A stretch of 64,000 bases of DNA from Enchytraeus crypticus (Eukaryota; Annelida; Clitellata; Enchytraeida; Enchytraeidae), in assembly GCA_905160935.1 (NCBI GenBank), contig CAJHZI010000483.1, positions 657,501 through 721,500 on the forward strand. Direction: 5' to 3'. The notes under the pieces were generated by a model. It was not told the DNA's origin. It saw nothing but the letters and a program-made list of their open reading frames with translations, and searched no databases. Positions 1 to 13,200 of this stretch are shown piece by piece; positions within the stretch are counted from its first letter, which is position 1, and every line of letters starts with the position of its first letter. A program made the translations under genes and the position numbers.

Positions 1-2149
1 TTAAAGTGGTCTATGAAAAAATGAATAAAACAGATAATCAACCTTAAAACTGCAATAACTTCGCTTTAGTGAAAGTTTAACCTTGGCAGATTCGCTGAGG
101 CCATTGCAATGGAGAGCGACGATGTTCTGAACTTGAAATGAATCAAGTTCTCTATTTTGTAATCACATTTAGAATTGATGATTGGAGTCTAACTCTGCTT
201 CTCAGTACTAGTTAATTTAATATGTGTTAGTTGCATTTATTATGTTTAAGAAATATTTTTTTCTAAGCAGGTTACTTAAAATTGCAATATTTGACTCAGT
301 ATACATAGGATAACTTGAAGGTGTAACTTGGCCAATATTTAGCAGCTGCTGTCGATTGGAGGTGTTTTCGTTGATATCCATGAGATTTGATTGATCTTCA
401 GAAAATTGTTCGTTAGTTATAAAAGTATTGTCGATTTATAGGGATGCTTTTGATGTGGTATTTACGATAATGCTTTCCATCCTATTCCTTTTGTTTTCAA
501 AGTGTTTTGCGCTTGTTTAGTCTGTTTCCTTGCAGAAAGTAATAACTAATGAACTTCCGAATATGGCATTGTTAAGTTTAGCTATTAAATTGACTTTAAA
601 CAAAAGGATTAGATTGAGTTTAACGTCGTTTTTAGCTGTCATAAGGGATCAGTAGCTGATTGAGTTCCACAAATTCGAGCGCATTGTTTCTTATGTTCGA
701 AACTAGTGCGGATTAATTACCTGTGAAGCTACTGTAGATACTTTTACATCGTGTAAAAGGAGCTCTACCATGATCATGTTAGTGAGCTAGAATCGAGTCC
801 ATCGCTTTTTAAATCAAAATTTCAGATTTATTTTACTGGTTAAAAGAATACATTTTATACTATAGCGCTTGTTTGTAGTTAGATAGTATGTTTTAGTTTT
901 GGTTAGATATTTATAATTGCTTTCGCTTGTATTTAGTAAGTAATATTTGTTGCAGTACAGTGGATGTCATTCCTGTTTTAATTATTTTCTTTCTTAGTAT
1001 AATATTGAGTTTCTTTATAACTTCATTGAGTATGTTTGTTATTCTATTGCTATGACCATTGTTAGTCATTGCATACTTGTGTTTTTATATATAGGCTAAT
1101 AGGTTAATGCTTGACAGTAGTATTTAAGGTATTCTACGGATAATATTTTAGCAAATATTACTGTTTATAACTCGACTGCTGCTAGTTACTGCAGAATATC
1201 GTCCTGAGATCTCGGTATTGTTGAAATAGAAAACTGGCGATAAACTTACAATTAAGTTTAATTTTTAATAGGCCTACTAGACTGATTGTGTAACCTTTGT
1301 TTCACTGTTTGATATGACCTAGTCCATTCCACCATGACATCGACTCTGCTTTACATAATATTACGATGACAATAACTTTTGTAGTACTTACGTCGTCCAT
1401 GACAGCATGAAGCACAGCGTTAACGACTAGCATTGAAACTGGCTTTGAATTTATTGATGCAGTCATTCTGATATATTATAGTATTGAATTCTACAGGTAT
1501 TTTTCGTATATTTTGCTAAGCATTATGTAAGTTTATTGTATTTTTGTTAACTATATTGAGATTTGCTCTGGTGAATTTTTATAACTGATTTCGTGAATAA
1601 TGCAGCTGATCTTCCGGTTAATAGTAAATAATTCGATACATAAATTAAAAACTCTAAGGGATTTCATATTCTATCTTTTGCACGGTTTAAATTACTCTTT
1701 GTAATGTCTGGCACTTTGGCTTTATCATCAAAGTGCTAATGTTGTCATGGAAAATGGTAGAATTGAAACTTGTGTAGTATATTTAATTTCGTTTATATAT
1801 AGTCGTTAAAAGTCTGTGTTAGTTATATTTAATGTATAGCTAGTTGTTATTTGATGTAGAAGTTTGTTAATGCGTTTCGTATATTCAGTATTATACAACG
1901 GAGTGCTCTGAACATTCTAGATGTTATACGTAGACGTACATCTCACTAATTTTGTAAATATCACTGCGACATTTTTACATATCATCTATATTTTCAATCA
2001 AGTTGATCTTAAATTATCTTACGATCTTTGGTCAGCTACCTTGTAAAGACTGGACAATGAGATTCCTGCTCAATAGTGTTGTGTCTGTCAATGGGTATTG
2101 TGCTTATAATTTCGTGACCTGAAGAATGTTTCTGAAGCAGCGCTTTTAA

Positions 2150-2412
2150 GCGATTACGACAGCGTGTGTAAGCCAATTCTTCGTAGCCAGTTCTTCTAAG
2201 ACAGTTCTTCTAAGCTAGCGCTCGAACGCCCAATCTTCTAATCTAGAACTTGCAAGCGAAAGCTTATAGCGAAATCTTGGCTGCTCTTAAATGTTAGCGC
2301 TTGTAATCCTGCGCTTTTAAATCAGCTCATCTAAGCAAGCTCTTCTAAGCCGACTCTTCTAAGCCAGCGCTTGTAAGCCGCTCTTCTAACCCAGCGCTTC
2401 TAAGCTTCTAGG
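2150..2412. repeat. 15-bp minisatellite
   Basis: About 17 diverged units of AAGCCAGCGCTTCTA and AAGCCAGTTCTTCTA. No open reading frame on either strand. Confidence 0.8.
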
Positions 2413-4784
2413 CTTATTTCTGATCTCGCGAATACTACTTTTCCTGCTATGCTTGAAGACTGGTCTCGAAATTTTCGCACTGCAAAATCTAGAGTATTTG
2501 CGTTTTTTCTTATAATTATGCTTGCTTTAATTCCATTGTCTTTATGTAGTTAATTTATTTTACAATTCAAACCTACTGTTAATTATAGTCGTGTTATAAT
2601 ATAGTAGGTAAGAGTCAATATGACGTCATCAACTCTTCACTGGTTTTATCTGTTGGTTTCACTAAACTGATATGAACGTTACCTTAAAAGTTTGGCTATA
2701 TAAATCAATTTACTGTCAATTAATTTGCAGGTAATAGACTAAGTATTATTTTTAAAGTACTTAAATTCATCAACTGATCAGTATTTAGTTAAATTGATTA
2801 GTTGGATGACAATTAATTATTTGGATGATTAATCGATTAGTTGATTAATTATATTATTATTGTGTTTGGCTTTTGACTGACATAATTGAGATGAAATGAG
2901 CTAGATAATGAATGGAAAACTTGTAGTAGCTTAGAAAATATATCTTTTTGATTTTGAGATTTGAACATTCGACCAAATAGCTGTACATATACTTAGCTGT
3001 ACTTTATACATGTCAATATACTGCATGTATAATTTATATTATGTGCGTATGCATATACTTTATACATGTATATTTTCTGTATATAGAATACATTAATTCC
3101 AAATTTAACATGTTGGTTTCAGAGAAAATATGGATAAATCAACCGAGGGCTGCTATTGCTCCTATTTCATATTACTGGGGAAATCAATGGAAATTACCTG
3201 TGAAGTTCTATGGTTTAAGACTGCAAGTAAGAATGCATAGACCTGTTGAGTTTTGTAAACGCTACAGATAAAAATACTAGTAATACTATTCTAGTAGCAG
3301 CTATCATGTTGGGCCGGATTTAATACTTATTTCATATTATAAGGTATGAATTTTAGTTGCGATTGACGTAATTCATTGGCTATGGAGAATTTCACTACTC
3401 TTGTATTGAATGTAGCCTTGAAATGTAAATTGCTACCTTTCTAATTGTCTTTATAGCACTCTTATGTAGGCCTAATTTCACAGGAAGTCTACTTTTTTGT
3501 TGTTTGTTTTCTATTGGCATAATTTCACATGAATGTTTAACGAGTCAAATGTGGTGATATTATTTTTCTATTGGCGTACTTTCACAGAATATATCTAAAG
3601 TTTGCCTGTGCTACCGTTGCTCTGCTTGATTTTAGTTTTTATGACTATTTGTTGTTCAGTCATATACAATTAAACTTTCGTAGTAATTGATGAATAATGT
3701 TATCTGTTATATTAGCTAGGCGGGAGTACTCTATGTAATATAAAACTGCATGTTGTTCGAGGGCTGAGTTATGAAACGTGTTTTTCTATCAAATCTATGC
3801 TTGCCGCTAAATAGTTGTTAGACTCTTCGGTAAATTAATTTCCAGTAAATTTTGAGAGGTCGTTTTCATAAAATTTTGCATACTTGAAAATGGTAGCTAC
3901 CTTTTTTGTCGTTTAGTATCGTTTATTTGTTCATCACAGCACAGATTATACAAACAATACGAACGTGCATATAATTAGATAAACAAATAACAATACAAAA
4001 GAGACTACCATAAAAGAGCCATGGCTCTGTTCGGTAATACCTTAACTTGATTGTAACATCAGCCATATAGGCCTACGAAACCAACAGAAATAACTTCATT
4101 ACAGTTCTACGATCAAAACAGAATACTGTTGTTCGTATACTCTATTAAGTTCTTTATTTCAGGTATTAAATAATTAGCAATCTGTTAAGTCATGTACTCT
4201 ACGACTAATTAGTCTTAATATAATTTCTTTATGGAAAAGACTTTTTAAGATAATCACATATATTTTTGGAATCGCTTACATGAACTTGTTGTGTGAATTT
4301 GATGTGAATTAAATGTATGGATTTGTGACTTAAATGTTGCTCAAGATTTAAGATTTATGTCTACATGTAGTTTTATGACGCTTATAGCATCAGTGAATAT
4401 CCATTGTCTAGCGGTACTGACAGAGCTATCATTCCGATCTATTTGACTCTCCTCTTCGTAGCAGTTTTTGAATGTTGGGTATGTAGCCCACTAGTCTTAT
4501 GAACGTGAGACCGCATGTTCTAATTTCTGCGGGACCGTCACTGACAGTATCCGTGTAATACAGAAAGAATGTAAAGTTAGCCGTAAGCTCTTTAGTATAT
4601 AGTTTGCATAAATGTATAGTTAGATGTATGTATATTACGTATATAGTATATAGCATGTATTATTCTATATAAACTGTGTATGTGTAGGTCGTAGTTTACA
4701 TATTTGTACATGTGTAATTATGTGTGTAGTAAATAGTTTGTATAATTGTGTAGATGTGTGTAGAAAATAAAACGCATGTAATGT

Positions 4785-4940
4785 AAAAAAGCTGGTAAAG
4801 CTAAGGTTAACGTCAGATTCCTCACTCGAAAGCATGTCAGTGACGGGCGAGCCCAGGATTTGAATCCCGCACCTTCTGATCTGCGGTCGAGTATCTTACC
4901 GACTTCGCCACTGGCTCCAGCCAGTGGCGAAGTCGGTAGC
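4785..4940 (-). mobile_element. tRNA-derived SINE (family 1) with palindromic head
   Basis: On the minus strand: A-box-like TGGCGAAGTCGGTAAG, B-box GGATTCAAATCC-like, then a 3' core (GTCACTGACATGCTTTCGAG, TGAGGAATCTGACGTTAACC) and an A/T-rich end. Bases 4897-4916 and 4919-4938 are a perfect 20-bp inverted repeat of the SINE head. Confidence 0.8.
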
Positions 4941-5199
4941 TGCATTATAATCAATTTGTGTATATGCTGTGCGTCATGGTCTTGCAGTATATGGTAAATA
5001 TGTGAGGTTGGGTATACATGTAGCTCAACCGGTAGAGATTTGGATTTAGAATGGTGATATTCGGATTATAAGCACAGGCCGGTCTGATACTGGTCTGCTT
5101 GAATCCCTGTATGGTGGAGGATATTTGTTAAGTTGCGCTAGCTACGATGTATAGTTACAATTAGTCAATAGGAAGTATTTTACTTTTATAATTTATTAT

Positions 5200-5440
5200 A
5201 TCCGGGTCACTGATGAATATACAAGCCGGAAGCTTCAAATGTTCAAAAGAAGCAACTGAGCAAGAACTGAGGAAATCAAATGCAAATAGCCTCAGGAGCC
5301 ATGTTTTCCCAAGCTCTAGATTACATTAGGATGTGGTTAAGATGCAGCTTTTTGTGAAGGGATTAATTTATTGGTCGATGGGGTGTCTGTTTGGAGCGTG
5401 AAGTAGGAATGTGTATCTTGAACTCTACATGTAGAGCGAG
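5200..5440 (+). mobile_element. SINE-like repeat (family 3)
   Basis: TCCGGGTCACTGATGAATAT head, GCAACTGAGCAAGAACTGAGG, GAAGGGATTAATTTATTGGTC and TGTTTGGAGCGTGAAGTAGG match the family. The (AG)n tail is eroded. Confidence 0.6.
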
Positions 5441-7351
5441 CTACGATATACCGCATTATCTGCTGCTACAATTATGTACAGTCATAAGTGTGAAATAAAA
5501 ACAAAAAACCCAAAAAAATTAAAACTTAGCCATCATGTAAGCATACATGTATGCATCCTATTATAATTAGTTGTGTAAATATATAATAATTGTTTTACGG
5601 TATATTTGCGCAATACGTAGTAATATGAAGCATGTGTACTTTTGTTCTATGAATAGTTTTGTGCCCGCTGTAAACTGTATATAGGCATGCAAAATCTAGT
5701 AGGGAATAGCTGTGCCCGCCTAGGATGGAGCATTGAAAAGTGTAATACTAAAGTGTTTATATGTAGTATTAATTCGTATTAATTTGTGCATATAGAAAAC
5801 TTAGTAACTCTTGTATGTGTGCGGTAGTCAATAAATATACTGTGTATTTTACTATGTATGAAGCAATTAGGAAATGTGGACGTTTGTACGGCGTGAGTGT
5901 GCGGTATTGTAGTCAATAGGAAGTACTTTACTTTTATAATTTGGCGTCTCATAATTTGCTAGGGTAGAGAAAAATGGTAAAAATTTGCGTACGTGTTGTT
6001 TAGTATGATTTATTTCGTGTTATTTAACCAAATCATTGACTTATAAACGAACGACTAGACTAAGGGATTGCCTAGTATAGTTATTGCTGAAGGGCTTCTG
6101 CCCCTGTATATTTTGTTGGACTGAATAGCTGATATAAATGTTCATCTATACATTAAACTAATACTTGATTCATATTTTGATTAGAATGAATTAGTGCGGC
6201 TTAAATGAAATTATTGTTTGGCTCCTGAATTAACTTAACATGAACTTTATATTCTGGAAGAATATAGGTTGTGTTAAGTGACCACTAGTCTACTTACCTG
6301 TGAGAGTTACTGTGTTGTCCATGTGTAATAAAATTGTAAAGTTAATAAAATTAGTTAAGTTAACGAGTGTTTTTAGTTACATCAGTCTGAGTTCAGGTGA
6401 ATTATTTAAAACACTTAACACTGTGTTATATTGAAGCGCTTATCGTCGTGGTATTTCTAACTATTGACAATTCGCATGTATAAACGTAACTACGTCAGTA
6501 CATAAATCAATACAAATTTAACGTGATAGTAATTTTAACGCACAGTTTTACTCTCTGATCGGGTTAGATTTCTAGTTTATATTGGATGTAATTTGGTCAG
6601 AATTGCGTGCAAACAATTGCAATCTTTCTCAAATTTGCCCGATCAGTTTATATGACTGCCGTTTAGCGGGTAATTACGACCACCCTGTTTTCAAAACATG
6701 AAATATAATCACTAATCAATTTTAAAACTTATATTTACTAGTCACTAAAAAGTCTTGTCATATTTAGATTCTATTTAGGTTTTTGCTATCACGCTATTGA
6801 ACTGTTAGTAATTATAAAGATTGTTTGTCCCATTGCACAGGACCCAAGACTCCTAGTCGCCCGCTTAGGCCAGTCAGTGTCTACTAGCCCATATTTTTAG
6901 GAGTAGCGTAAAGTTACGCCACTCCTAAATAAAGATATACGATTATTTTTTAATAAATAAATTTGAAAGAATGAATATATTTAGTAAAGTAGTCTTTATA
7001 AATTAAGATTTTGTTTTTGTTTTTATTGCATTGGAATTATTTTCCGTGAACTATTATTAAGGAAAAAAGATTAGAATAAAGTTTCATCTCATTTCTAGCT
7101 AGTAATATGATACAGTATGCGAAATCTTGCAAATTTAAATTTGCTCTTATGCGAATTTTAAATTCGTAGTTCATTTTGTACGTGAATGCTAACTTTCTAC
7201 ACTTAATAGAGGCATTTCAAAATCATATTGAAATTATGTTGTATTTGTTATGGCCCTCTTTAGGACTTACCGAAAAATTATTATTAAAAAAATGCAGAAT
7301 CATGTATAAAGCAGTTATTAAATTTTAAAAGCAATTCCCATTGTCGTATAA

Positions 7352-7475
7352 AAAGCTACAAGCAGGTTTAACGTCAGTTTCCTGTTCTGTAGCATGTCTG
7401 TGACGGGGAGAGCGCTACATTTAAACCTTGCACCTACAGATCACCGAAAATATTCAAACTATCCACCGGGATGAA
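7352..7475 (-). mobile_element. Old tRNA-derived SINE (family 1-like)
   Basis: Degraded inverted copy with core AACGTCAGTTTCCTG and GTCTGTGACGGG, B-box remnant AAGGTTTAAATG. Confidence 0.5.
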
Positions 7476-8394
7476 CCTATTACTCCCTATATTTGTTAGT
7501 GTATTTCTTTATTTCTTTAAGACAGATTATAATTATATCAGGTTTTCGCCTTTTAAAATTGTAACTTTAATAAAGTTTAACTGATTTAGTAATACTTTTC
7601 TTTAAGTGAAAAGATCGACCTTATTCCGCTCCGCGCAATTAAGTTTATTAAAAAAATTCTGTTAGATTAATAAATGAGTTACAGTAATCTTTTTATGCTG
7701 CTTTTACAATTTGTGTTTAATTAAGGAAGATCAACAATTGTGCAAGTCAAAGTTCTAATAAATGTCTAAAGTCGAGAATAAGAATGATACTGCATTTTCT
7801 CGTCAATTCTCTCAAGAAAAAAAATTACCACACTGTAAGACACTCTGTAGGAAGGATATTGCACTTATAGGAGCAGTGTAAAGATGATAATTAAGAACTA
7901 TTGGGGAATTCAAAGTATCAAGGTATGGGAAAAGGCTACGAGCAGTTCAACTGACAACACTAGAGACCAGAAGAATTAGAGATCTTAATACAGGTTTATA
8001 AAATAGTGCATAGGCTTGCCGAATTAAGAGTAACGGTTTGTTTCAACTTCTCCAATAATGGTTTAAGACATCATATCTATAAGTTGTTTAAGCATAGAGT
8101 ACATGCATAGGAAAGTTTTCTTTTTCTCAAAGGATGATTGATAGGTGGAACTCTTTGAGTGAGGAGATTATCAATGCGGTGTCGATGGAAAACGTTAAAA
8201 ATTAGCTAGATGTTATAATTACATATGATTGGGGATTGAAATAAGCCCTTGACTTTCTTCCCTTTTTCCTGTACCTAAGTATGAAGGAAGAATGGAGCAA
8301 CGAAAGATGGTAGCAGTTCTGGTAAATTCTGGTAAGATAAAAGCATGAGTAGTTACTTAATTACGAAATTAAAGAATTACGAAAAATAGTGATA

Positions 8395-8640
8395 AAGTGA
8401 ACTCACATTATAGTGAAATGATCAACTATGTTGATATCTAGCACTTTTTAATGCCATATGTTTAAACCTTTAATCAACTTAGTCCGTGTTTTGTGTAACC
8501 AATCCTGTTAATATCCGCGATTTTACTCTCAGATCGGCGTGTCTGGGATTCGAATCAACGAGGGTTTAATTCACCCCAGCATCTGTCATTTAAAACTTCA
8601 TGTCGCTACCCCTACGCTATTAGGACATTCGATAGTGATC
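8395..8640 (-). mobile_element. tRNA-like SINE (family 2)
   Basis: Inverted relative to 52845-53068: CATTATAGTGAAATGATCAA, TTTTACTCTCAGATCGGC, GGGATTCGAATC and GCTACCCCTACGCTATT. Confidence 0.65.
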
Positions 8641-8765
8641 AGGTTTAATTAAACTTAAACACGATAATTTATTATTCGTAATTGTGCAATTCTTTTATCA
8701 AACAGACCAAAGGCAATGTCATTATCGTCTTATTTCTTTTTCTTCATCTATCTTACCCGTGTTGC

Positions 8766-8985
8766 ATCCGGGTTGCTGAAAAATAGACCAATCGTGGACT
8801 GCACGTCTCATAAAAGGCCACAAAACACTAAGATCCAAAACAAGTCAGAAAGGGCATTCGATTGGTGAGCTTATACATGTAGACTCCAGAAATTGCTACA
8901 ATATTTCTAAAACTAATGGAAAAGAATGTCTATTCGTTTCCCGAACCTAGTTGAACTGGGATTCAAAGGTAGATAACGACGTTCA
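8766..8985 (+). mobile_element. SINE-like repeat (family 4, (GAT)n-tail type)
   Basis: Head GTTGCTGAAAAATAGACCAA like family 3, then CAGAAAGGGCATTCGATTGG, CTCCAGAAATTGCTACAA and AACTGGGATTCAAAGG. Confidence 0.65.
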
Positions 8986-9264
8986 GATAAATTCAGCATA
9001 ATACAGTAGTTGAGCATTCATTCTGAGAGTATTCTTTAGTTAAGTCGGCGAGCATTAGTCTTTTATTTACTGACGGTGTTTCGTCATGACGCACTAGTTT
9101 GCTTAGCTGCATTGTCTTAATTTTATTTGCAAGTAAGTTAACCATGAAAGAGCCATTAACCTCAGTTGGGTTGTCGATTAAGGTAGATTAAGAGCTGATG
9201 CAGATCAATGGGATAGATAAGTCGGTTTTCTTCTTCACCCTGGAAGTGATATACATGTATGTAA

Positions 9265-9265
<1 letters not shown>

Positions 9266-9352
<87 letters not shown>

Positions 9353-9381
9353 ATATATATATATTATATACATATATATAA
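9266..9381. repeat. (AT)n microsatellite
   Basis: About 115 bp of TA repeats with few interruptions. Reading frames through it (poly Ile/Tyr) are not genes. Confidence 0.95.
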
Positions 9382-9544
9382 CTGTTCACAGGTTTGCTGT
9401 GTTTATATAAATATTTATCCTTTGCTTAGAACGAATGTTTCTAACTGATGATAAAATAAATAACAAATAATCATTATCTCGTGCTCGAGTTGTTTTTAGA
9501 AAAAATATTAAGCATATGGATTTGCGAAGGATATTCTTAATTAT

Positions 9545-9796
9545 CGTGTTGTAACCGGGAAACTGAAGATTAGATCAACCTATACTGCACGTATACGAGA
9601 CGTCTGAGCAAGAATTGGAAAGGCAACGAAAAATAACTTTAGAAGTCATATTTTTCCCATGCATTTATTTATGGAAAAGGAAGAGCTTTTGTGAAGTGAT
9701 ATTTTGTGATCTATGGAGTGTGGAAGCTGACTGTGAGTAGGTATATGCCTTGAATTGTCACTTGGCAGAACACCAGAGAGAGAGAGAGAGAGAGTA
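9545..9796 (+). mobile_element. SINE-like repeat with (AG)n tail (family 3)
   Basis: Head AACTGAAGATTAGATCAACC, then TGAGCAAGAATTGGAAAGGC, TGTGATCTATGGAGTG, GTCACTTGGCAGAACACC and (AG)n. Matches 21326-21540 and 21857-22130. Confidence 0.65.
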
Positions 9797-10042
9797 ACTA
9801 CATACAGTACATAGCATACGCGACTTCCTTTCAGCTGTCACAAGTATCTTTAATTAGAGATTTAAAAGTGTTCTGCTATTTTGTTTAATTCCTTTCAGAT
9901 TAAAGATCATTTAAGCTGTCAGAACATTTACACCAGGGATCGTGAATTTTCTATTTTTATTTGTTACTCTATTTTAATCCAACTTTCGTATCATATTTAA
10001 TTCTCCTTTTGAGAATCCATCATTCCACACGAGCACGCTGTC

Positions 10043-10291
10043 ATGACGTCCACAATGGCCTTGACCTACGGTCACCTGGCTGACCTTGCCCTAGGACAAG
10101 TGGAAGTGGGCGCAGTTAACTTCAACATCCTGCACACTCTCATTCACGCCATACTGGATAAGCTCGGGCTGACAAGCATGACGGCTGAGATCAGTGATTC
10201 TGCCCTGAAGGCTGTCCTCGCTGAGCAGGAGGCTCACGGGCACGGCCCTTCAACCGATGCGGCTCCCATCAACAACATCTCCACGGCCGGG
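10043..10291 (+). CDS. QRICH2: QRICH2-like exon 1 (start codon, 83 residues)
   Basis: ATG at 10043 opens a 83-codon exon ending at donor GTAATC. It carries the family N-terminal block (HLADLALG, VNFNILHTLIHAIL). Base composition is markedly richer in GC than the flanks. Met-47 could not be the start without losing this block. Confidence 0.88.
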
Positions 10292-13200
10292 GTAATCATT
10301 TACCTGTTTAAATTTATTCGAGTTTCTGATTTGGAATCGAGAACTCGATAACATCTCTATTTACATCTCTATCGGGATGTAAATTCGTTCGGAAACCTGA
10401 CGTTATGGACTAAATTTCCTACCGTAATTAACTAAATTGCATATCGGCTAAGCATGTGGTATTAAAAGTGATAAGATATCAACGTGATTGATCATTTCAC
10501 TATAGTGAGTGATATTTATTTACCACAGCATCACTCTCGAAGTCCTATGTCGCGAAGGGCTCACCTCCAAGTATCCAACTGAAAGAATCCGCCTCAGACG
10601 CTTCACAACAAAGTAAAAAACAGGAGAATTCAGCTACATTTGTTTTATAGCAGTGGGCAACAATGTGACAATTCCAAGTGTCGATCATTGCATGTGGAAT
10701 AATGCCGTATGCTTGTGCTGATAGTAAATACTGATAGTAAATACTGATAGTAAATACTGATAGTAAATACTGATAGTATTTACTACTATATCTTTCAAAA
10801 AGCACATGACAACTATGATTTCTTTTTAACGTCTTAACTCGAATAATTTAGAATAAAAGTGATCCGCAATTCAAAAATTGAACTCCAATTTTCATTTATC
10901 TTTCAATGTTTAAGTAGGAAATTAATCAATATATCGGAAATCAACGGATAAGATTGAATATTAGCTCTGTGTTTAGCTCATCAGTGTATCGGTAGACATA
11001 TAGATCCATCATCCAATAAATCAATAAACCAATAGATCAATAAAACAATAGATCAATAAATAATAATAATAATAATAATAAAGGTTTAACGTCCGTTTCC
11101 TCATCCAGGGATGATGTCAGGGACGTCCCCAACAGCACACATCACTACAGATCAATTCACCCAGACTAATCTGCGAAAGAAATGTGCCGAGGAGAAGTAA
11201 GGTCCTAAACGAAAGCCAGTCCGGTGATCAAAAAATGGTCGAGGAACCAACAGATCGACTACAGGTTTGCTTAAATCCTATCGTAACAGTTCTGGCACTT
11301 TACAGATTATAGGCGATCGTTAAAATTCTTAGTTTCTGCTGACTTACGAGAAATAAATGCATTTTAAGGGACGTTATAAGATTAGTTGGCAAATAGTTTT
11401 ATGCTGTCTGAGTGCGACGTCCCTGACATAACTTCGTGCTATTAATATTATTTTTCGTAAAGTAATTCAATACAAACAGCATATTTTTTGTTTCAAGGGA
11501 TCTCAACTCCATGTCAACTCAATGCATTCGGCGCACAGTGTCAGTGCAGAGGTTTGTTTAGAATTGATTCTAACTTATTGATTTATTATTTTTTTCGTTT
11601 CCTTTAATTTTTTAAACCAACTTATAGTTTCATGTATCTTCCTACAGAGATGAGCTCTGTAACAGCTTAGTGACAGAAACTGATCTTCGAGTCCAGTTTT
11701 CAGAGCATACAGTAGATATTAAGTAGATATCAAGAAGCGTCTGAATAACAATACAAATTTTTTTCCACTTTAACTTATTTGAATCTTTAATCTTTGGCTT
11801 CCAGGACAAACTTCTTACTGAGCTTATGATTTCTTCATTGAAACTTCAATTTACTAGCTAGCGCCTTTATATGTTAATTATTGCTTGTTGCCAGTGTTGT
11901 AAAAAGTACTTAGAAAAATACTTTCAGTAAAAGTAAAAGTAAATGGTTGATAAAAGTAAAAAGTACTTTATCAGAATTTTACTTTAGTACAAAGTTAAAA
12001 TACTCGACAAAAAAGTAGTACTTTTGAGTAAAACGTAAAAGTACTCTGAATTTTTTAAGAAAACAAATTATACCTTTATAGAAAAGTTTTACACGTTCTT
12101 AAATTAGTTAGTTACTCGATTTAATTCATGTTGAAACTTTAAATTCAGTGTCTGAAGTTTCTGAACTAAACGAATATTCGACCCAAATACGCAGGCTTAT
12201 ACTAGAATTTAAATTTTTACATTAGATTAAATTTTTAATTCACAATTAGGTAAATTAACATGGTCAACTCAGACTCTCTCTCTCCAGTGTCCTATTAAGT
12301 AAGTATCAGGTTAAATGTGTTCATATTCCTACTCACTTGCTGCCTTCACTACCTTCACGCTCCTTAAATAGCACTCTACCGACTAATGAGTTAATTCATG
12401 CTCAAATGTCTATGAATTACACCGTAATTCTTCCGACAACTTAAATAGGAATAATGTGGCTTCTGATATGGTTTCCCGTTGTCGTTGTCAGATCTAACTC
12501 GGTCGCCTCTTAACACAAGTGCAGTTTATGAATGGTTTATTCTTCTGTGTCACGAACACAACATAACTTAGACTTGTCAAAATAAAAGTAGTCATTGACA
12601 TATTGGCAAGGTCTACAAAATATAGCTGTAGGTTCATGATTTATGTTTTTATATTTATACTATCATTATTAAATACAGCAAAAAATGTTATATTATGAAT
12701 AAACTATATTTTTGTATTTGTGATAATTATCTTCCATCACTTTCACTATCAAACCTGCAGTTCTCTACAGAAGATTTTAAAATTAGAGTCAAATCAGTCA
12801 ACCCACGTACACTGTAGATCATAGGCTTTGATTTACGTCACACACCTGATTTAGGGCAGTTACTGGCGCTAGTTAGTGTACAGATATGATATCGATGAAT
12901 CTGTGTTACTTCTTATTCATTTTGTATTAAAAATTTTATTAATTAGTACAAAATTTGCCATAAATTAAATTAAGTAACACGACTTTTTCACTTAATCGGT
13001 TAAAAGTAAATGTAAAAAGTACTACAAAATTACTTCGTTACAAGTAAAAGTATCGTTCGAGTACTTTTTACTTGTAACGAAGTATTTTTACTTCTTTACT
13101 TCACAACACTGCTTGTTACTATAGACTTTCTTATATACATTTTTGTGGTTATACTCCATATGCACTACATACGTCCATAAAAGTATTTTAGAAATACTAG

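Larger units (their letters stand above)
1..9265. other. Gene-free region with dispersed repeats
   Basis: AT-rich DNA without a recognisable exon. It holds the 15-bp minisatellite (2150-2412), SINEs at 4785-4940, 5200-5440, 7352-7475, 8395-8640 and 8766-8985, and a tRNA-like piece near 5013-5110 (TAGCTCAACCGGTAGAG). The short open frames (for example 3041-3271) show no family resemblance. It could be intergenic or an intron of a gene to the left. Confidence 0.6.

Noticed and set aside
4718-4954. Minus-strand open frame with GEVGKILDRRSEGAGFKSWA; a similar one on plus at 43291-43476
   Set aside because: Both are translations of the family 1 tRNA-derived SINE.
9188-9410. Overlapping Ile/Tyr-rich open frames on both strands
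   Set aside because: They are simply the (AT)n tract read in both directions.
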